Origin: Clostridia bacterium
GTDB lineage: Bacteria; Bacillota; Clostridia; Oscillospirales; Acutalibacteraceae
Direction: 5' to 3'
Assembly (NCBI GenBank): GCA_017531385.1
Contig: JAFXLD010000064.1
Coordinates: forward strand, 1 to 61,403
DNA: 61,403 bases
Positions 35,435-43,416 of the stretch are shown here, one piece after another. Position numbers and translations under genes: made by a program. The notes under the pieces were generated by a model. The model was not told the origin of the DNA and made no database searches. It saw nothing but the letters and a program-made list of their open reading frames with translations. Each line of letters begins with the position of its first letter. Position 1 is the stretch's first letter.

Positions 35435-35482
35435 GCCGCATAGGAGCTGGCACTCCAGATGCGGCAGATACAAAAAATATCT
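35435..35482 (+). repeat. paired hairpins in the PcfK leader
   Basis: GCCGCAT (35435-35441) pairs with ATGCGGC (35459-35465) with an inner GGAG/CTCC, and AGATA/TATCT follows. The first hairpin begins directly after the upstream stop codon and has no T tail, so it looks like a processing or translation-control element rather than a terminator. Confidence 0.5.
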
Positions 35483-35533
35483 ACTATTATTTTATACGAC
35501 ATTGAAAGAAATGTCAAGAAAGAAGTGTGTGAA

Positions 35534-35872
35534 ATGTCAGAACTTATAAAAAAAGCTATCGAGAAAATCGATAAAGAGATGGAAACAAGTCCGTCATACA
35601 AACCTTTTGCTCAGTACATAATTGATGAACTTATTGTTGATGATGCATCTGCAGAAAAGATTCTCAATGAAAAGAAAACACTTACCGTTTGTTATAAAGA
35701 AATAGAAAGCAAAGCAAGAAGCAGAGCTGTCGGGAACTGTGCATTTGTGGAGCCTGAAACAGTGTATGAATGGATAAGACAATATTTCGGTTTTTCTTCC
35801 GTTCCCGGAAAGCCTGTTTCCACTCAGGCGGAAAGCAATATAGTCAATTTTGATATTTTTGCAGGGGTCTGA
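35534..35872 (+). CDS. PcfK-like protein
   Basis: 112 residues from the ATG at 35534. Mostly helical; the middle SYKPFAQYIIDELIVDDASAEKIL and late VEPETVYEWIRQYFGF segments, plus the position right before a PcfJ-like gene, match the PcfK-like family of plasmids and phages. PcfK/PcfJ were named on the conjugative plasmid pCF10; their biochemical role is unclear. The ribosome site is weak; the leader AGAAAGAAGTGTGT is shared with the Rep gene. Confidence 0.68.
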   Translation: MSELIKKAIEKIDKEMETSPSYKPFAQYIIDELIVDDASAEKILNEKKTLTVCYKEIESKARSRAVGNCAFVEPETVYEWIRQYFGFSSVPGKPVSTQAESNIVNFDIFAGV

Positions 35873-35881
35873 GGTGGCAAT

Positions 35882-37540
35882 ATGGATACAGAAAAACTTA
35901 TGAACTCCATTCCGGAGCTTCCCGAAGATTTTGAAGCTTGGGTTCGTAATATTCCTCTCAGAAACAGCAAATATCTGTTTAAATTCACAGAAAACGGCAA
36001 ACGGAAAGGTTATTGCACTCACTGTGAAAAAATAGTCAGCCTTGACCATACAGATTACAGAACCTTCACTGATGAAGACAGAATGAATCTCTATAATAAA
36101 CATAATGAAAGAGGACACTGCCCAAGCTGCCGTACTAATGTCACATTCAAAGATAACTACCGTGGTAAAGGCAAGATATATGATTTTGCTAAAGCAATTA
36201 TTCTTCAGAGAATCAACAATATTGCTTGTTTCCGTTTCTTTGACCTTGTCAGAAACTATGAGAACTGCAATTGCTCACCTGTAAATACTCAGATAATGGA
36301 AGAAATTCGTTTATTTCTTGATATTTCCGAGAATAAAGCTGAGATGTGGAAAAGAAACGTCAGTTATGCTGATAAATATACTGCCCGATATTATGGTTGT
36401 TCCATATGTGAGGTTGTTAATTATTCTGATTGGTACAAAATGAATAGAGTAAATGTAAATCTTACTCGGTATTGGGATTCTTCGTTTTACAACATTGAGG
36501 AGCTTAATACATTGTTCGGTGACACAGATTTCAAATACTGTGATTTGGATGCATACGAAAATAATTCAAGTTATCAGTATCGAAACTACATCAAATATAT
36601 AACTACCTTCTGTAAATACCCAAAGGTAGTTGAATTTCTGATGAAAGCCGGTTATGCAAAGCTGTTTTGTGAATATCTTTCATATCCGACACATCACATA
36701 TTCAATATGAGAGCTAAAACAACCGAAAAGCTCTTTAAACTTTCAAAAGCTCACATTAAGTATTTCAAAAACTGTGACAAGAAATGTGATTGCGATAATC
36801 TCTCGTACCTGCAGGAGCTTGAAAAAGCAGGATATAAAGAAGATGTTCTCAGGTTTCTTTATGAAAAATCAAGTAGTTGGGAGCTTGAATCATATTGGAA
36901 GACAATTCTGAAATATACCACCATCAAAAAGACAGTCAACTATTTAGAGAAGCAACACAGGGTTACAGAACTTCCTGCAAGATGGTATGCCGATTACATT
37001 AAGGACTGTGAAAAGCTCGGTTATGACCTCGCAGAAAGTGCAGTGCTGTTCCCCCGTGACCTTTTCGAGGCTCACACAAGAACAATAGAACTTATCAGAG
37101 CTCAGGAAGAAGCACTCAGAACAGCAAAAGCAAAGCAACAGAAAATTGATTCTGCTAAGAAAACTGCAGAGATTAACAATGATATTAAGAAACGGTTCAA
37201 GGAGCTCAACAAGAAATATGAATTCCACTCAAACGGACTGTTTATAAGACCTGCAATGAGTGTTAAGGAAATAAAAAATGAAGGAGAAACACAACACATC
37301 TGTGTCGGCAGCGATACACAAAACTATATCAAAAATCACGCTGCAGGAATTGCCTTCATTCTCTTTGTCAGAAAGGAATCCGAACCGGACAAGCCTTTCT
37401 ATACTGTTGAAATAACAAAAAGTGATTATGTTGCTCAATGCAGAGGAGCACATAATCAGGGTAAGACAGAAGAAGTGCAGGCTTTTATGATTGCTTTTCA
37501 GAAATATCTTAAAAGTCAGACTGAACAGAAATCAGCATAA
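35882..37540 (+). CDS. PcfJ-like protein
   Basis: 552 residues. Two Cys pairs near the N-terminus (CTHCEK ... CPSCRTNV) make a zinc ribbon, a long helical middle follows, and the C-terminal GLFIRPAMSVKEIKNEGETQHICVGS...YKNHAAGIAFILFVRK block is the PcfJ-family core. The family occurs in phages and mobile elements beside replication genes. GAGGTGG precedes the ATG. Function is not established. Confidence 0.8.
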   Translation: MDTEKLMNSIPELPEDFEAWVRNIPLRNSKYLFKFTENGKRKGYCTHCEKIVSLDHTDYRTFTDEDRMNLYNKHNERGHCPSCRTNVTFKDNYRGKGKIYDFAKAIILQRINNIACFRFFDLVRNYENCNCSPVNTQIMEEIRLFLDISENKAEMWKRNVSYADKYTARYYGCSICEVVNYSDWYKMNRVNVNLTRYWDSSFYNIEELNTLFGDTDFKYCDLDAYENNSSYQYRNYIKYITTFCKYPKVVEFLMKAGYAKLFCEYLSYPTHHIFNMRAKTTEKLFKLSKAHIKYFKNCDKKCDCDNLSYLQELEKAGYKEDVLRFLYEKSSSWELESYWKTILKYTTIKKTVNYLEKQHRVTELPARWYADYIKDCEKLGYDLAESAVLFPRDLFEAHTRTIELIRAQEEALRTAKAKQQKIDSAKKTAEINNDIKKRFKELNKKYEFHSNGLFIRPAMSVKEIKNEGETQHICVGSDTQNYIKNHAAGIAFILFVRKESEPDKPFYTVEITKSDYVAQCRGAHNQGKTEEVQAFMIAFQKYLKSQTEQKSA

Positions 37541-37554
37541 AGGAGCTTAATACA

Positions 37555-37725
37555 ATGTGCAATCAAGATATAAGAGAAGCTGCAAAAAAGGCAGACATTA
37601 AACTGTGGCAGATTGCTGATAAGCTTGGAATAAATGACGGAAAATTTAGCCGTAAGCTTCGCAATGAACTTAGTATTGATGATAAGATAGAAATTTTTAA
37701 GATTATTATAAAACTGATAAAATGA
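37555..37725 (+). CDS. small HTH-like phage protein
   Basis: 56 residues. REAAKKADIKLWQIADKLGINDGKFSRKLRNELS resembles a degenerate HTH seen in many Firmicute phages. GGAGCTTAATACA precedes the ATG, and nearly the same leader precedes the next gene, pointing to a local duplication or a conserved translation signal. The stop codon overlaps an alternative ATG of that gene. Confidence 0.72.
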   Translation: MCNQDIREAAKKADIKLWQIADKLGINDGKFSRKLRNELSIDDKIEIFKIIIKLIK

Positions 37726-37745
37726 ACAGAACGGAGTTTAATACA

Positions 37746-38771
37746 ATGAACGATATTATCACTTTTGAAAATAATACACCTACAAAAAGAGCAGAAGCAG
37801 AATACCTTCATTATGAAATACTCAGAAACGGCAACGATGCCGCCGAAGCAATGTGTTCACTCGCAATGAATCTTAAAAAAATGCGTGATGAACGATTGTA
37901 TGAAGAACTCAATTTTGACAGCTTTGAGGATTATACAGAAAAAGCAGTAGGGCTCAAGAAGTCACAGGCATATGACTACATAAAGGCACTTGAATCGCTC
38001 GGCGAAGATGTTTTCCGTTCAACCGGAAGACTCGGCATAACAAAGGTCAAAGTATTGTGTGTATTTTCGCCTGCTCAGGCAGAGCAGTTTGTTCAGGAAA
38101 ACAATGTGGATGAAATGACGGTCAAAGAGCTTAGGGCTAAAGTTGAAGAGCTCACAAGACAAGGTGAACAACTTTCACTCGATCTTGATAATGCAAAATC
38201 TTTAAATGATGAAGAATTGCAGAAGCTTCGTGATGAAATCTATGACCTTGAGGTCGCAAACGAGCATCTTGAAGAAGAAAATGAAGCACTGAAAAATCAG
38301 CCTACAGAGGTTGCTGTTCGTGAGCCTTCAGATGCTGAAATAGCTGAATATTCTAAAAATGCTGTTGAAACTGCAACAGCGGAATATGAGCAGAAGCTTA
38401 AAGATGCGGAAAAATCCCGAAAATCTGCTGAAAAGCAGCTCAAGGATGCAGAGAAAAAGCACTCTGAGGAGCTTAAAAAGGCAAAAGAAGATGCACTCAA
38501 AACTGCCAGAGAAGAAGCTTCAAAAGAAAACTCTCAGCTTGCCAATGAAATTGCAAAAGTCAAACAGCATTCTGCAGAGCTTGAAAAACAGCTCAAGCTG
38601 TCTGCTTCACCTGAGATTACAAGATTTTCATTCTACTTCGAAGCTGTTCAGAATGATGTCAATAAACTTCTTGAAGCACTTTCAAAAATTGAAGATGAAA
38701 ATACGGTCAGAAAACTTAAAGAAAATCTGTGCCATTTTGCAGACAACATGAAAGGACTGTTTGAAAAATGA
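37746..38771 (+). CDS. coiled-coil phage protein
   Basis: 341 residues. The N-terminal 100 residues (NAAEAM..LYEELNFDSFEDYTEKAVGLKKSQAYDYIKALE region) resemble the DUF3102-type/ParB-like segment of phage proteins. Residues about 120-290 are a long charged coiled coil rich in Glu, Lys and Ala. The short C-terminal domain is helical. The ATG at 37746 has GGAG at good distance; the ATG at 37722 overlaps the previous stop. Probably a structural or replication-associated scaffold; unknown. Confidence 0.68.
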   Translation: MNDIITFENNTPTKRAEAEYLHYEILRNGNDAAEAMCSLAMNLKKMRDERLYEELNFDSFEDYTEKAVGLKKSQAYDYIKALESLGEDVFRSTGRLGITKVKVLCVFSPAQAEQFVQENNVDEMTVKELRAKVEELTRQGEQLSLDLDNAKSLNDEELQKLRDEIYDLEVANEHLEEENEALKNQPTEVAVREPSDAEIAEYSKNAVETATAEYEQKLKDAEKSRKSAEKQLKDAEKKHSEELKKAKEDALKTAREEASKENSQLANEIAKVKQHSAELEKQLKLSASPEITRFSFYFEAVQNDVNKLLEALSKIEDENTVRKLKENLCHFADNMKGLFEK

Positions 38772-39376
38772 AGATAAAAAAGATAATATCCCTTTGCAAA
38801 AATGCAGGTCAGCTTATTCTGTATTCGGATCCTGACAGAGATATTCAGTGGTTATCTGACGGCAGAGCAATATACCCGTTAATCGGATGTCCGAAATTTG
38901 ATGAAGATTCATTTTGCAATACATATGAAATAACCGATTCGCAGCGTAAAAAAATGGCTTTCAGAATCAATGAACCTCTGCCGATAAATTTTAATTTCGA
39001 TGATACGGATGACTTCGAAACAGAAACAGAGAAAATGCCGTTGTCTGTGACTTATAGCACTTATGATGCAGTTGCTTACAAAACACAATACGGAGTTGAA
39101 TTTATAAACAGAGCGCATCTTCAGCCTTTCGGTGATTATTCAGGCAGAGATATTGTCTGTACTTTAAGAACAGATGAATCAGGAGAGTCATATTTCGCAG
39201 TCAAAAACGGTTTTATGCTCATTGGTATTGTTCAGCCTTTGAAAATCATTGTCAAAAGCTTTATTGATGACCTTAAAACATTTGAAAGACAGGTCGAAGT
39301 TACTTTTTATAACAGCAAGTCTGAAAATCCTCAACTTGAAATTCCAGAGGTGAATACAGATGATGAAGAAGACTGA
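38768..39376 (+). CDS. phage protein of unknown function
   Basis: 202 residues, ATGA overlap with the upstream gene. Acidic C-terminal tail (EVNTDDEED). Alternating strands suggest a compact alpha/beta protein. Its end overlaps the SSB start by 17 nt, so it belongs to the replication operon. No family recognised. Confidence 0.65.
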   Translation: MKIKKIISLCKNAGQLILYSDPDRDIQWLSDGRAIYPLIGCPKFDEDSFCNTYEITDSQRKKMAFRINEPLPINFNFDDTDDFETETEKMPLSVTYSTYDAVAYKTQYGVEFINRAHLQPFGDYSGRDIVCTLRTDESGESYFAVKNGFMLIGIVQPLKIIVKSFIDDLKTFERQVEVTFYNSKSENPQLEIPEVNTDDEED

Positions 39377-39743
39377 TAATTTCAGCAAAACAATAAAAGT
39401 CGGAAGAATTGCCAGTGTTTCTGATTTAAGAACAAATACAACAAACGGCAGACAATGTGTTGAATTTACAATTGCAATCAACAAGCCTGATGCAAAACCC
39501 GATTATTATAATTGTATAGCTTATAACGGTGTTGCCCGCAACATGGACAGATACATCCGGGTTGGTCATAAAGTGCTTGTAATCGGAACTGAAAGTATCA
39601 TTTCAAAAAAAGGTCATAACGGTATGCAATACAAATCAATTCATGTAGATGCAGATTTTGTATTTTTATATGAATCGGAAACTACTGTCACAATCCTCAC
39701 AGTAATTCAACAATTATTATCTTTTTGCAAAGGAGCAATGTAA
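39360..39743 (+). CDS. ssb: single-stranded DNA-binding protein
   Basis: 127 residues. OB-fold signature: VGRIASVSDLRTN, CVEFTIAIN, YYNCIAYNGVARNMDRYIRVGHKVLVIG, and the MQYKSIHVDADFVFL strand. The usual acidic C-terminal hook (DDDIPF) is missing; it ends in a hydrophobic FCKGAM, so it may not recruit host SSB partners. GAGGTG lies ahead of the start. Confidence 0.88.
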   Translation: MMKKTDNFSKTIKVGRIASVSDLRTNTTNGRQCVEFTIAINKPDAKPDYYNCIAYNGVARNMDRYIRVGHKVLVIGTESIISKKGHNGMQYKSIHVDADFVFLYESETTVTILTVIQQLLSFCKGAM

Positions 39744-39745
39744 AA

Positions 39746-39973
39746 ATGATAGATGAATTATTACCGTGTCCGTTTTGTGGCGGAAATGCAGCCCTTTATT
39801 CTAAACAACTGCAAAATGGGGACCACATAATGAATGTACGATGTGAAGTGTGTAAAGCCTCCACTCGAATGTTTGGTTGTGAAAATAATAATTATGATGA
39901 TGAAAATTATTGGAATCAATTAGCAGCAAAGAAAGCAATAAATATATGGAATTTGAGAAGTGAAAAGGAGTAG
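39746..39973 (+). CDS. Lar-family restriction alleviation-like zinc protein
   Basis: 75 residues. ELLPCPFCGGNAALY at the start, a second Cys pair CEVC and an AIN.WNLR ending are typical of Lar-like proteins, which in some phages and Rac prophage reduce host restriction. AAAGGAG precedes the ATG at 39746. Function in this phage is inferred from family only. Confidence 0.82.
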   Translation: MIDELLPCPFCGGNAALYSKQLQNGDHIMNVRCEVCKASTRMFGCENNNYDDENYWNQLAAKKAINIWNLRSEKE

Positions 39974-39980
39974 TGTAAAA

Positions 39981-40298
39981 ATGATTCACGAATTGAAATG
40001 CTTTCCTGAATATTTTCAGGATGTAATAGACGGCAAAAAAACTTTTGAAATCCGTATTCATGACAGACCGTATCAGGTGGGTGACCTGCTTGCTCTTAAT
40101 GAATATTGTCCCGATACAGATTCTTATACAGGCAGAAGTTGTGTTGTAATCATTGATTATATGCTCAATGATGCAAAGTTCTGTAAAACCGGATTTGTTG
40201 TTCTGGGTATTAAAGCCTGTGTGGTTATGACTGCAAATGATTGCTATAAATTTGAAGTTCCTTTGATACTTGCGAAGGAGCGTGCAGCAGATGGCTAA
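39981..40298 (+). CDS. DUF3850 (ASCH/PUA-like) protein
   Basis: 105 residues. MIHELKCFPEYFQDVIDGKKTFEIRIHDRPYQVGDLLALNEY is the DUF3850 pattern, an ASCH-like fold that may bind RNA or modified nucleotides. AAAAGGAG precedes the ATG. Common in Firmicute phage early operons. Confidence 0.83.
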   Translation: MIHELKCFPEYFQDVIDGKKTFEIRIHDRPYQVGDLLALNEYCPDTDSYTGRSCVVIIDYMLNDAKFCKTGFVVLGIKACVVMTANDCYKFEVPLILAKERAADG

Positions 40299-40794
40299 AC
40301 AATACGCAGATGCAGTTACATATGAAGCAAAACTCGAAAAAGTTATGTCCCGATTGAGTGTTGAAAAATATGACTACAATTGGGACCGTTTCTCCTGTTG
40401 GATTGAGTTTTGGTATAAAGGTCAGATGTATCGTTTTGAACACAGCATTGAAAATGCAAAGGCTCACGGCAATAATGTCAGATATGGTTCAGATGTATTT
40501 GCACAGGTAGTTCTTACTCTTGAAGACATTGCTCGTATGACCGAAAGGGGAATATATGAGCTCTCAACCTGGGTTGCAGGGCTGAAAGCCTTACCAAAAC
40601 CGAAAAATATACCAAATTGTTTTCTGCTTCTTGGATTTAATTATATCCCAACTTTTGAAGACTTGAAAAAGAGATATAAGGAGATTGCAAAAACAAATCA
40701 TCCTGATGTAGGTGGAAATGCAGAATATTTTATTTCAATACAGGATGCTTTTGAATCTGCACAGGAAGTATTAAAGAATGGTGACTCTGAATGA
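40291..40794 (+). CDS. phage J-domain protein
   Basis: 167 residues. The C-terminal 55 residues form a J domain with the HPD tripeptide (KRYKEIAKTNHPDVGGN...IQDAFE). The N-terminal 110 residues are unrecognised. J domains stimulate host DnaK; in lambda and other phages such recruitment helps replication. GAAGGAG precedes the ATG at 40291; the end overlaps the next gene by ATGA. Confidence 0.82.
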   Translation: MAKQYADAVTYEAKLEKVMSRLSVEKYDYNWDRFSCWIEFWYKGQMYRFEHSIENAKAHGNNVRYGSDVFAQVVLTLEDIARMTERGIYELSTWVAGLKALPKPKNIPNCFLLLGFNYIPTFEDLKKRYKEIAKTNHPDVGGNAEYFISIQDAFESAQEVLKNGDSE

Positions 40795-41018
40795 TACAGA
40801 CAATTGCAATTGATGAATTAAGTGAGTTTATTATAAAGCCGATAAAAGATATGGTTCAAACAATCATCGATTCATTTGAAGATATGCAAACGCTTATAGA
40901 GGAGCTTGAAGTTATTTCTAATGATAAAGAAACATATCCATATGCTTTTTATCAAGTGAAAATTATTGTTCCACAAGTGAATTATAAACGCCTTTGGAAA
41001 AGGCAAAAAATACCTTAG
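40791..41018 (+). CDS. small phage protein, unknown
   Basis: 75 residues, acidic helical N-terminal part and basic C-terminus (NYKRLWKRQKIP). ATGA-coupled to the J-domain gene. Unknown. Confidence 0.6.
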   Translation: MIQTIAIDELSEFIIKPIKDMVQTIIDSFEDMQTLIEELEVISNDKETYPYAFYQVKIIVPQVNYKRLWKRQKIP

Positions 41019-41049
41019 TTGTATATTACATTATATATAAAGAAAATTG

Positions 41050-41216
41050 AACACCGAAACGGTGTTATCGGGCTTGTAATGGAATATTAAAGTTAGAACC
41101 ATTATCATGAGATGATATATATTTTAACAAGAATAACTTTATGCGTTATAAGCCGCGAAAGATAGGGGGTGCCGGGGGAAAGAAACGCGGGCTTCGTTAC
41201 TGTCTTTCCCCCGGCA
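41050..41216 (+). repeat. two hairpins upstream of rep, candidate replication origin
   Basis: A small hairpin AACACC-GAAAC-GGTGTT (41050-41066) and a 13-bp perfect inverted repeat TGCCGGGGGAAAG (41170-41182) / CTTTCCCCCGGCA (41204-41216) with a 21-nt loop containing GCGGGCTTCGT. They are separated by AT-rich DNA. No T tail follows, so the second is not a terminator. Immediately upstream of the HUH Rep-like gene, it fits a double-strand origin. Confidence 0.6.
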
Positions 41217-41243
41217 TTCCTAAGAAGAAAGAAGTGTGTAAAA

Positions 41244-42041
41244 ATGAGATGTTATAATCGTGAAAATATGATTTTTCATGGCAATTACCTCGATGTCAAT
41301 ATTTATCCTGTTTTTGCATCAAGCAGTAAAAAAGGAACTCGCAGAAAAAAGGCAAAACCGACATCAGAAGTACAGCAGTTGCTGAATGAAAGAAATGCAA
41401 AGAAAAAAATCGTATATTTACTCAACGAGAATTTCAATGAATCAGATTATGCACTTCACTTATCATACGACAAATTTCATTTACCTGCATCTTTTGAAGA
41501 TGCGGAACATGAGGAAGAAAACTTTATCCGAAGATTAAGAAGAGCACTGAAAAAAATCGGTGTTGAATTGAAATACTATTCTGCTCTGGAACAGGGTGAA
41601 AAAAGTGGAAGGCTTCATCATCACATTGTAATTTCAGGTGGATTATCTATAAAACAAATTGCTGAAATATGGGGAAACGGTTACATTCAGGTGAAGCCAT
41701 TGCAATTTAATGAAACAGGAATTACAAATCTAAGTTACTACATATCAAAAACAACAAAAGGAAGAAAAAGACTCAGACATTCAAGAAATCTTAAATTGCC
41801 GACTGAAAAACAGCGTGACGGCAGAATTTCAAAAAAGACAGTCAAGGAGCTTCACAATCACGATTGTGATATAAAAGCCGTCTGCAAGAAGTATTATCCT
41901 GAATATGAGTTTGCAGATATAGATGCCAAATATAATGATTTCAACGGACAGTATTATATATCACTCAGACTGTACAAGCCTGAGATATTCAGGAAAAAGG
42001 GGCGGAGAAATGGGCGTACATATGAGCAATCAGGAGCTTAA
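41244..42041 (+). CDS. HUH replication-associated protein (rolling-circle Rep-like)
   Basis: 265 residues from the ATG at 41244; the frame continues upstream but only through the hairpin. The EQGEKSGRLHHHIVISGG segment is the HUH metal motif (GRxHxH), as in Microviridae and plasmid Reps, and NLSYYISKTTKGRKR downstream has the Tyr-x2-Lys catalytic motif. Such enzymes nick one strand in a hairpin and bind covalently to DNA. With SSB, J-domain protein and the origin-like hairpins upstream it is likely the phage initiator. No helicase domain is attached. Confidence 0.8.
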   Translation: MRCYNRENMIFHGNYLDVNIYPVFASSSKKGTRRKKAKPTSEVQQLLNERNAKKKIVYLLNENFNESDYALHLSYDKFHLPASFEDAEHEEENFIRRLRRALKKIGVELKYYSALEQGEKSGRLHHHIVISGGLSIKQIAEIWGNGYIQVKPLQFNETGITNLSYYISKTTKGRKRLRHSRNLKLPTEKQRDGRISKKTVKELHNHDCDIKAVCKKYYPEYEFADIDAKYNDFNGQYYISLRLYKPEIFRKKGRRNGRTYEQSGA

Positions 42042-42399
42042 AAAGCTTGGCATAAAAGCTCCGACTTCAGAGAGTAAATATAAATCACAGAAAATTAATC
42101 ACAACGGTAGAACATATGACAGTATTAAAGAATTTCATCGACACCTTGAACTTCTCATGCTTCAAAAAGCAGGAGAAATCTCTGAACTTCGTGAACAAGT
42201 TCCATTTGAACTTATTCCCAAGCAATATGATGATAATGGCAAAGTTTGCGAACATGCATGTAAATATATAGCAGATTTTGTTTACACACAGAACGGTGAA
42301 ACTGTTGTTGAAGATACAAAAGGGCTTAAAACTGAAGTGTATAAAATCAAGCGTAAATTGATGCTGTTCCGATACGGCATCAGAATCAAGGAAATATAA
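42010..42399 (+). CDS. DUF1064 PD-(D/E)XK-like phage nuclease
   Basis: About 129 residues; starts at 42010 or at the in-frame ATG at 42022 (no ideal ribosome site for either). KYKSQKINHNGRTYDSIKEFHRHLE, YIADFVYTQNGETVVEDTKG (D-x-E/D-x-K) and KIKRKLMLFRYG match DUF1064, thought to be a Holliday-junction-resolvase-like endonuclease. It overlaps the end of rep by 32 nt. Confidence 0.83.
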   Translation: MGVHMSNQELKKLGIKAPTSESKYKSQKINHNGRTYDSIKEFHRHLELLMLQKAGEISELREQVPFELIPKQYDDNGKVCEHACKYIADFVYTQNGETVVEDTKGLKTEVYKIKRKLMLFRYGIRIKEI

Positions 42400-42410
42400 G
42401 GGGTGGTATT

Positions 42411-42815
42411 ATGACCTTAAAGGAGCTTAGGAATTATCCATATGTTTTAAATGCAATTGAAAGATATGAAGATGAACTTGCTGAATTATATGATGATTCG
42501 GCAGGTTCGATGTCGCCAGATATGTCAGGGATGCCACATGGCAGCGGTAGTACCAGCAGTAAAGTTGTAGCAGGTTATGAGCGTAATGAAAAAAGAATAA
42601 CGGAGCTTACGGAGAAATTAAACAGCTATCGTGAGCGTTTACATAGATATGAGCAGTTTTTCAATGCAATTGACGATGAATATATATTACAAATATTTGA
42701 ACTGCGATTTAAAAAGCAATATTCATGGGAACAGATTTCCGCACATATTGGTGGTAACAATTCAAAAGACTCTGTTAAACAGATTTGTTATCGCTATCTC
42801 AAAAAAAATATTTAA
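42411..42815 (+). CDS. ArpU-like late transcription regulator
   Basis: 134 residues. A coiled N-terminal half and a C-terminal sigma-region-4-like HTH (YILQIFELRFKKQYSWEQISAHIGGNNSKDSVKQICYRYLKK). It sits at the end of the early operon before the packaging genes, where ArpU/RinA-type activators of late genes are found. GGGGTGG precedes the ATG. Confidence 0.78.
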   Translation: MTLKELRNYPYVLNAIERYEDELAELYDDSAGSMSPDMSGMPHGSGSTSSKVVAGYERNEKRITELTEKLNSYRERLHRYEQFFNAIDDEYILQIFELRFKKQYSWEQISAHIGGNNSKDSVKQICYRYLKKNI

Positions 42816-42916
42816 TTATAAAAGATATTCCCAATGTTCCTTTTTTATGTGTTAAACTTACATTGTCAGAAGATTGATAACGATAACTTTCATTTGACAC
42901 ACACTTCTTTATGTGA

Positions 42917-42946
42917 AAAGCACCGCCTGATGTAGACGGTGCTTTC
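42917..42946. terminator. bidirectional terminator, early operon versus minus-strand cassette
   Basis: AAAGCACCGCC (42917-42927) pairs with GACGGTGCTTT (42935-42945) around TGATGTA; short T runs on both strands. Confidence 0.75.
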
Positions 42947-42949
42947 TGC

Positions 42950-43129
42950 TTATTCTTTTGTGCTGTCTGCAATTTCTTTAAGCTCCTTGAGAACAAGCCT
43001 TTCGACATATGGCGGGCATTTTCGTCTACCTGCTTCCCATTCTTCTATAGTTCTTTTTGGAATTTCAAGCTGGTCAGACATTGCTTGTTGTGTAAGACCT
43101 GCAGCAAGTCTTGCTTCTTTCAGTGTCAT
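42950..43129 (-). CDS. small XRE-type HTH protein
   Basis: 59 residues, ATG at 43129, TAA at 42952. EARLAAGLTQQAMSDQLEIPKRTIEEWEAGRR is a complete HTH; the end RLVLKELKEIADSTKE is helical. AAAAAGGAG lies 7 nt upstream and overlaps the end of the preceding tiny gene. Read opposite to the surrounding phage genes, so probably expressed in the lysogen. Confidence 0.8.
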   Translation of the reverse strand: MTLKEARLAAGLTQQAMSDQLEIPKRTIEEWEAGRRKCPPYVERLVLKELKEIADSTKE

Positions 43130-43130
43130 G

Positions 43131-43226
43131 TTATTGCTCCTTTTTGTTTTTTATGAGCCAATACACTAATTTAGCAATACCGAAGCAAATGAGCAGAACG
43201 CCAAGAGCTGTTAAGAATGTTTTCAT
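43131..43226 (-). CDS. 31-residue single-helix membrane peptide
   Basis: ATG at 43226, TAA at 43133, one base before the HTH start. One membrane helix (TFLTALGVLLICFGIAKLVYWLI) with a basic end KNKKEQ. The ribosome site is weak. It could be expressed by coupling in an operon with the HTH gene and the 38-residue peptide upstream. Confidence 0.42.
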   Translation of the reverse strand: MKTFLTALGVLLICFGIAKLVYWLIKNKKEQ

Positions 43227-43233
43227 AAGCGTA

Positions 43234-43262
43234 TTGACAATGGCTTTGAATTTGTGTAGAAT
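43234..43262 (+). promoter_or_regulatory. antisense promoter of the putative type I antitoxin RNA
   Basis: TTGACA (43234-43239), 17-nt spacer, TAGAAT (43257-43262) on the + strand, pointing into the 3' end of the leftward 38-residue gene. No + strand reading frame follows. Confidence 0.6.
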
Positions 43263-43267
43263 GAAAG

Positions 43268-43416
43268 TGCAAGGGGAAGTTTGGGCTTCCCCCGCACCCG
43301 CTGTCTTAATCGATTAGTTTATCGATTATTATTAACAGCGTTCCTATGACCAAGTCAATCAAGGCTGTGATAAGTATTTCCTTGTACTTAACCTTGATTG
43401 GCTTTTTCTTTTTCTT
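43268..43416 (+). ncRNA. putative antisense RNA (type I antitoxin)
   Basis: Predicted from the promoter at 43234-43262 to a hairpin with arms AAGTCAATCAAGG (43352-43364) and CCTTGATTGGCTT (43392-43404), an inner TAAGTA/TACTTA stem, and a T-rich tail (43403-43416). It begins with a GTGC-GGGGAAG/CTTCCCC-GCAC hairpin (43268-43298) and contains TAATCGAT/ATCGATTA. It would be complementary to nearly the whole 38-residue coding sequence. Ends are inferred. Confidence 0.5.

Noticed and set aside
41169-41243. Rep start at an upstream GTG
   Set aside because: It would translate the hairpin region; the ATG at 41244 starts the conserved part.
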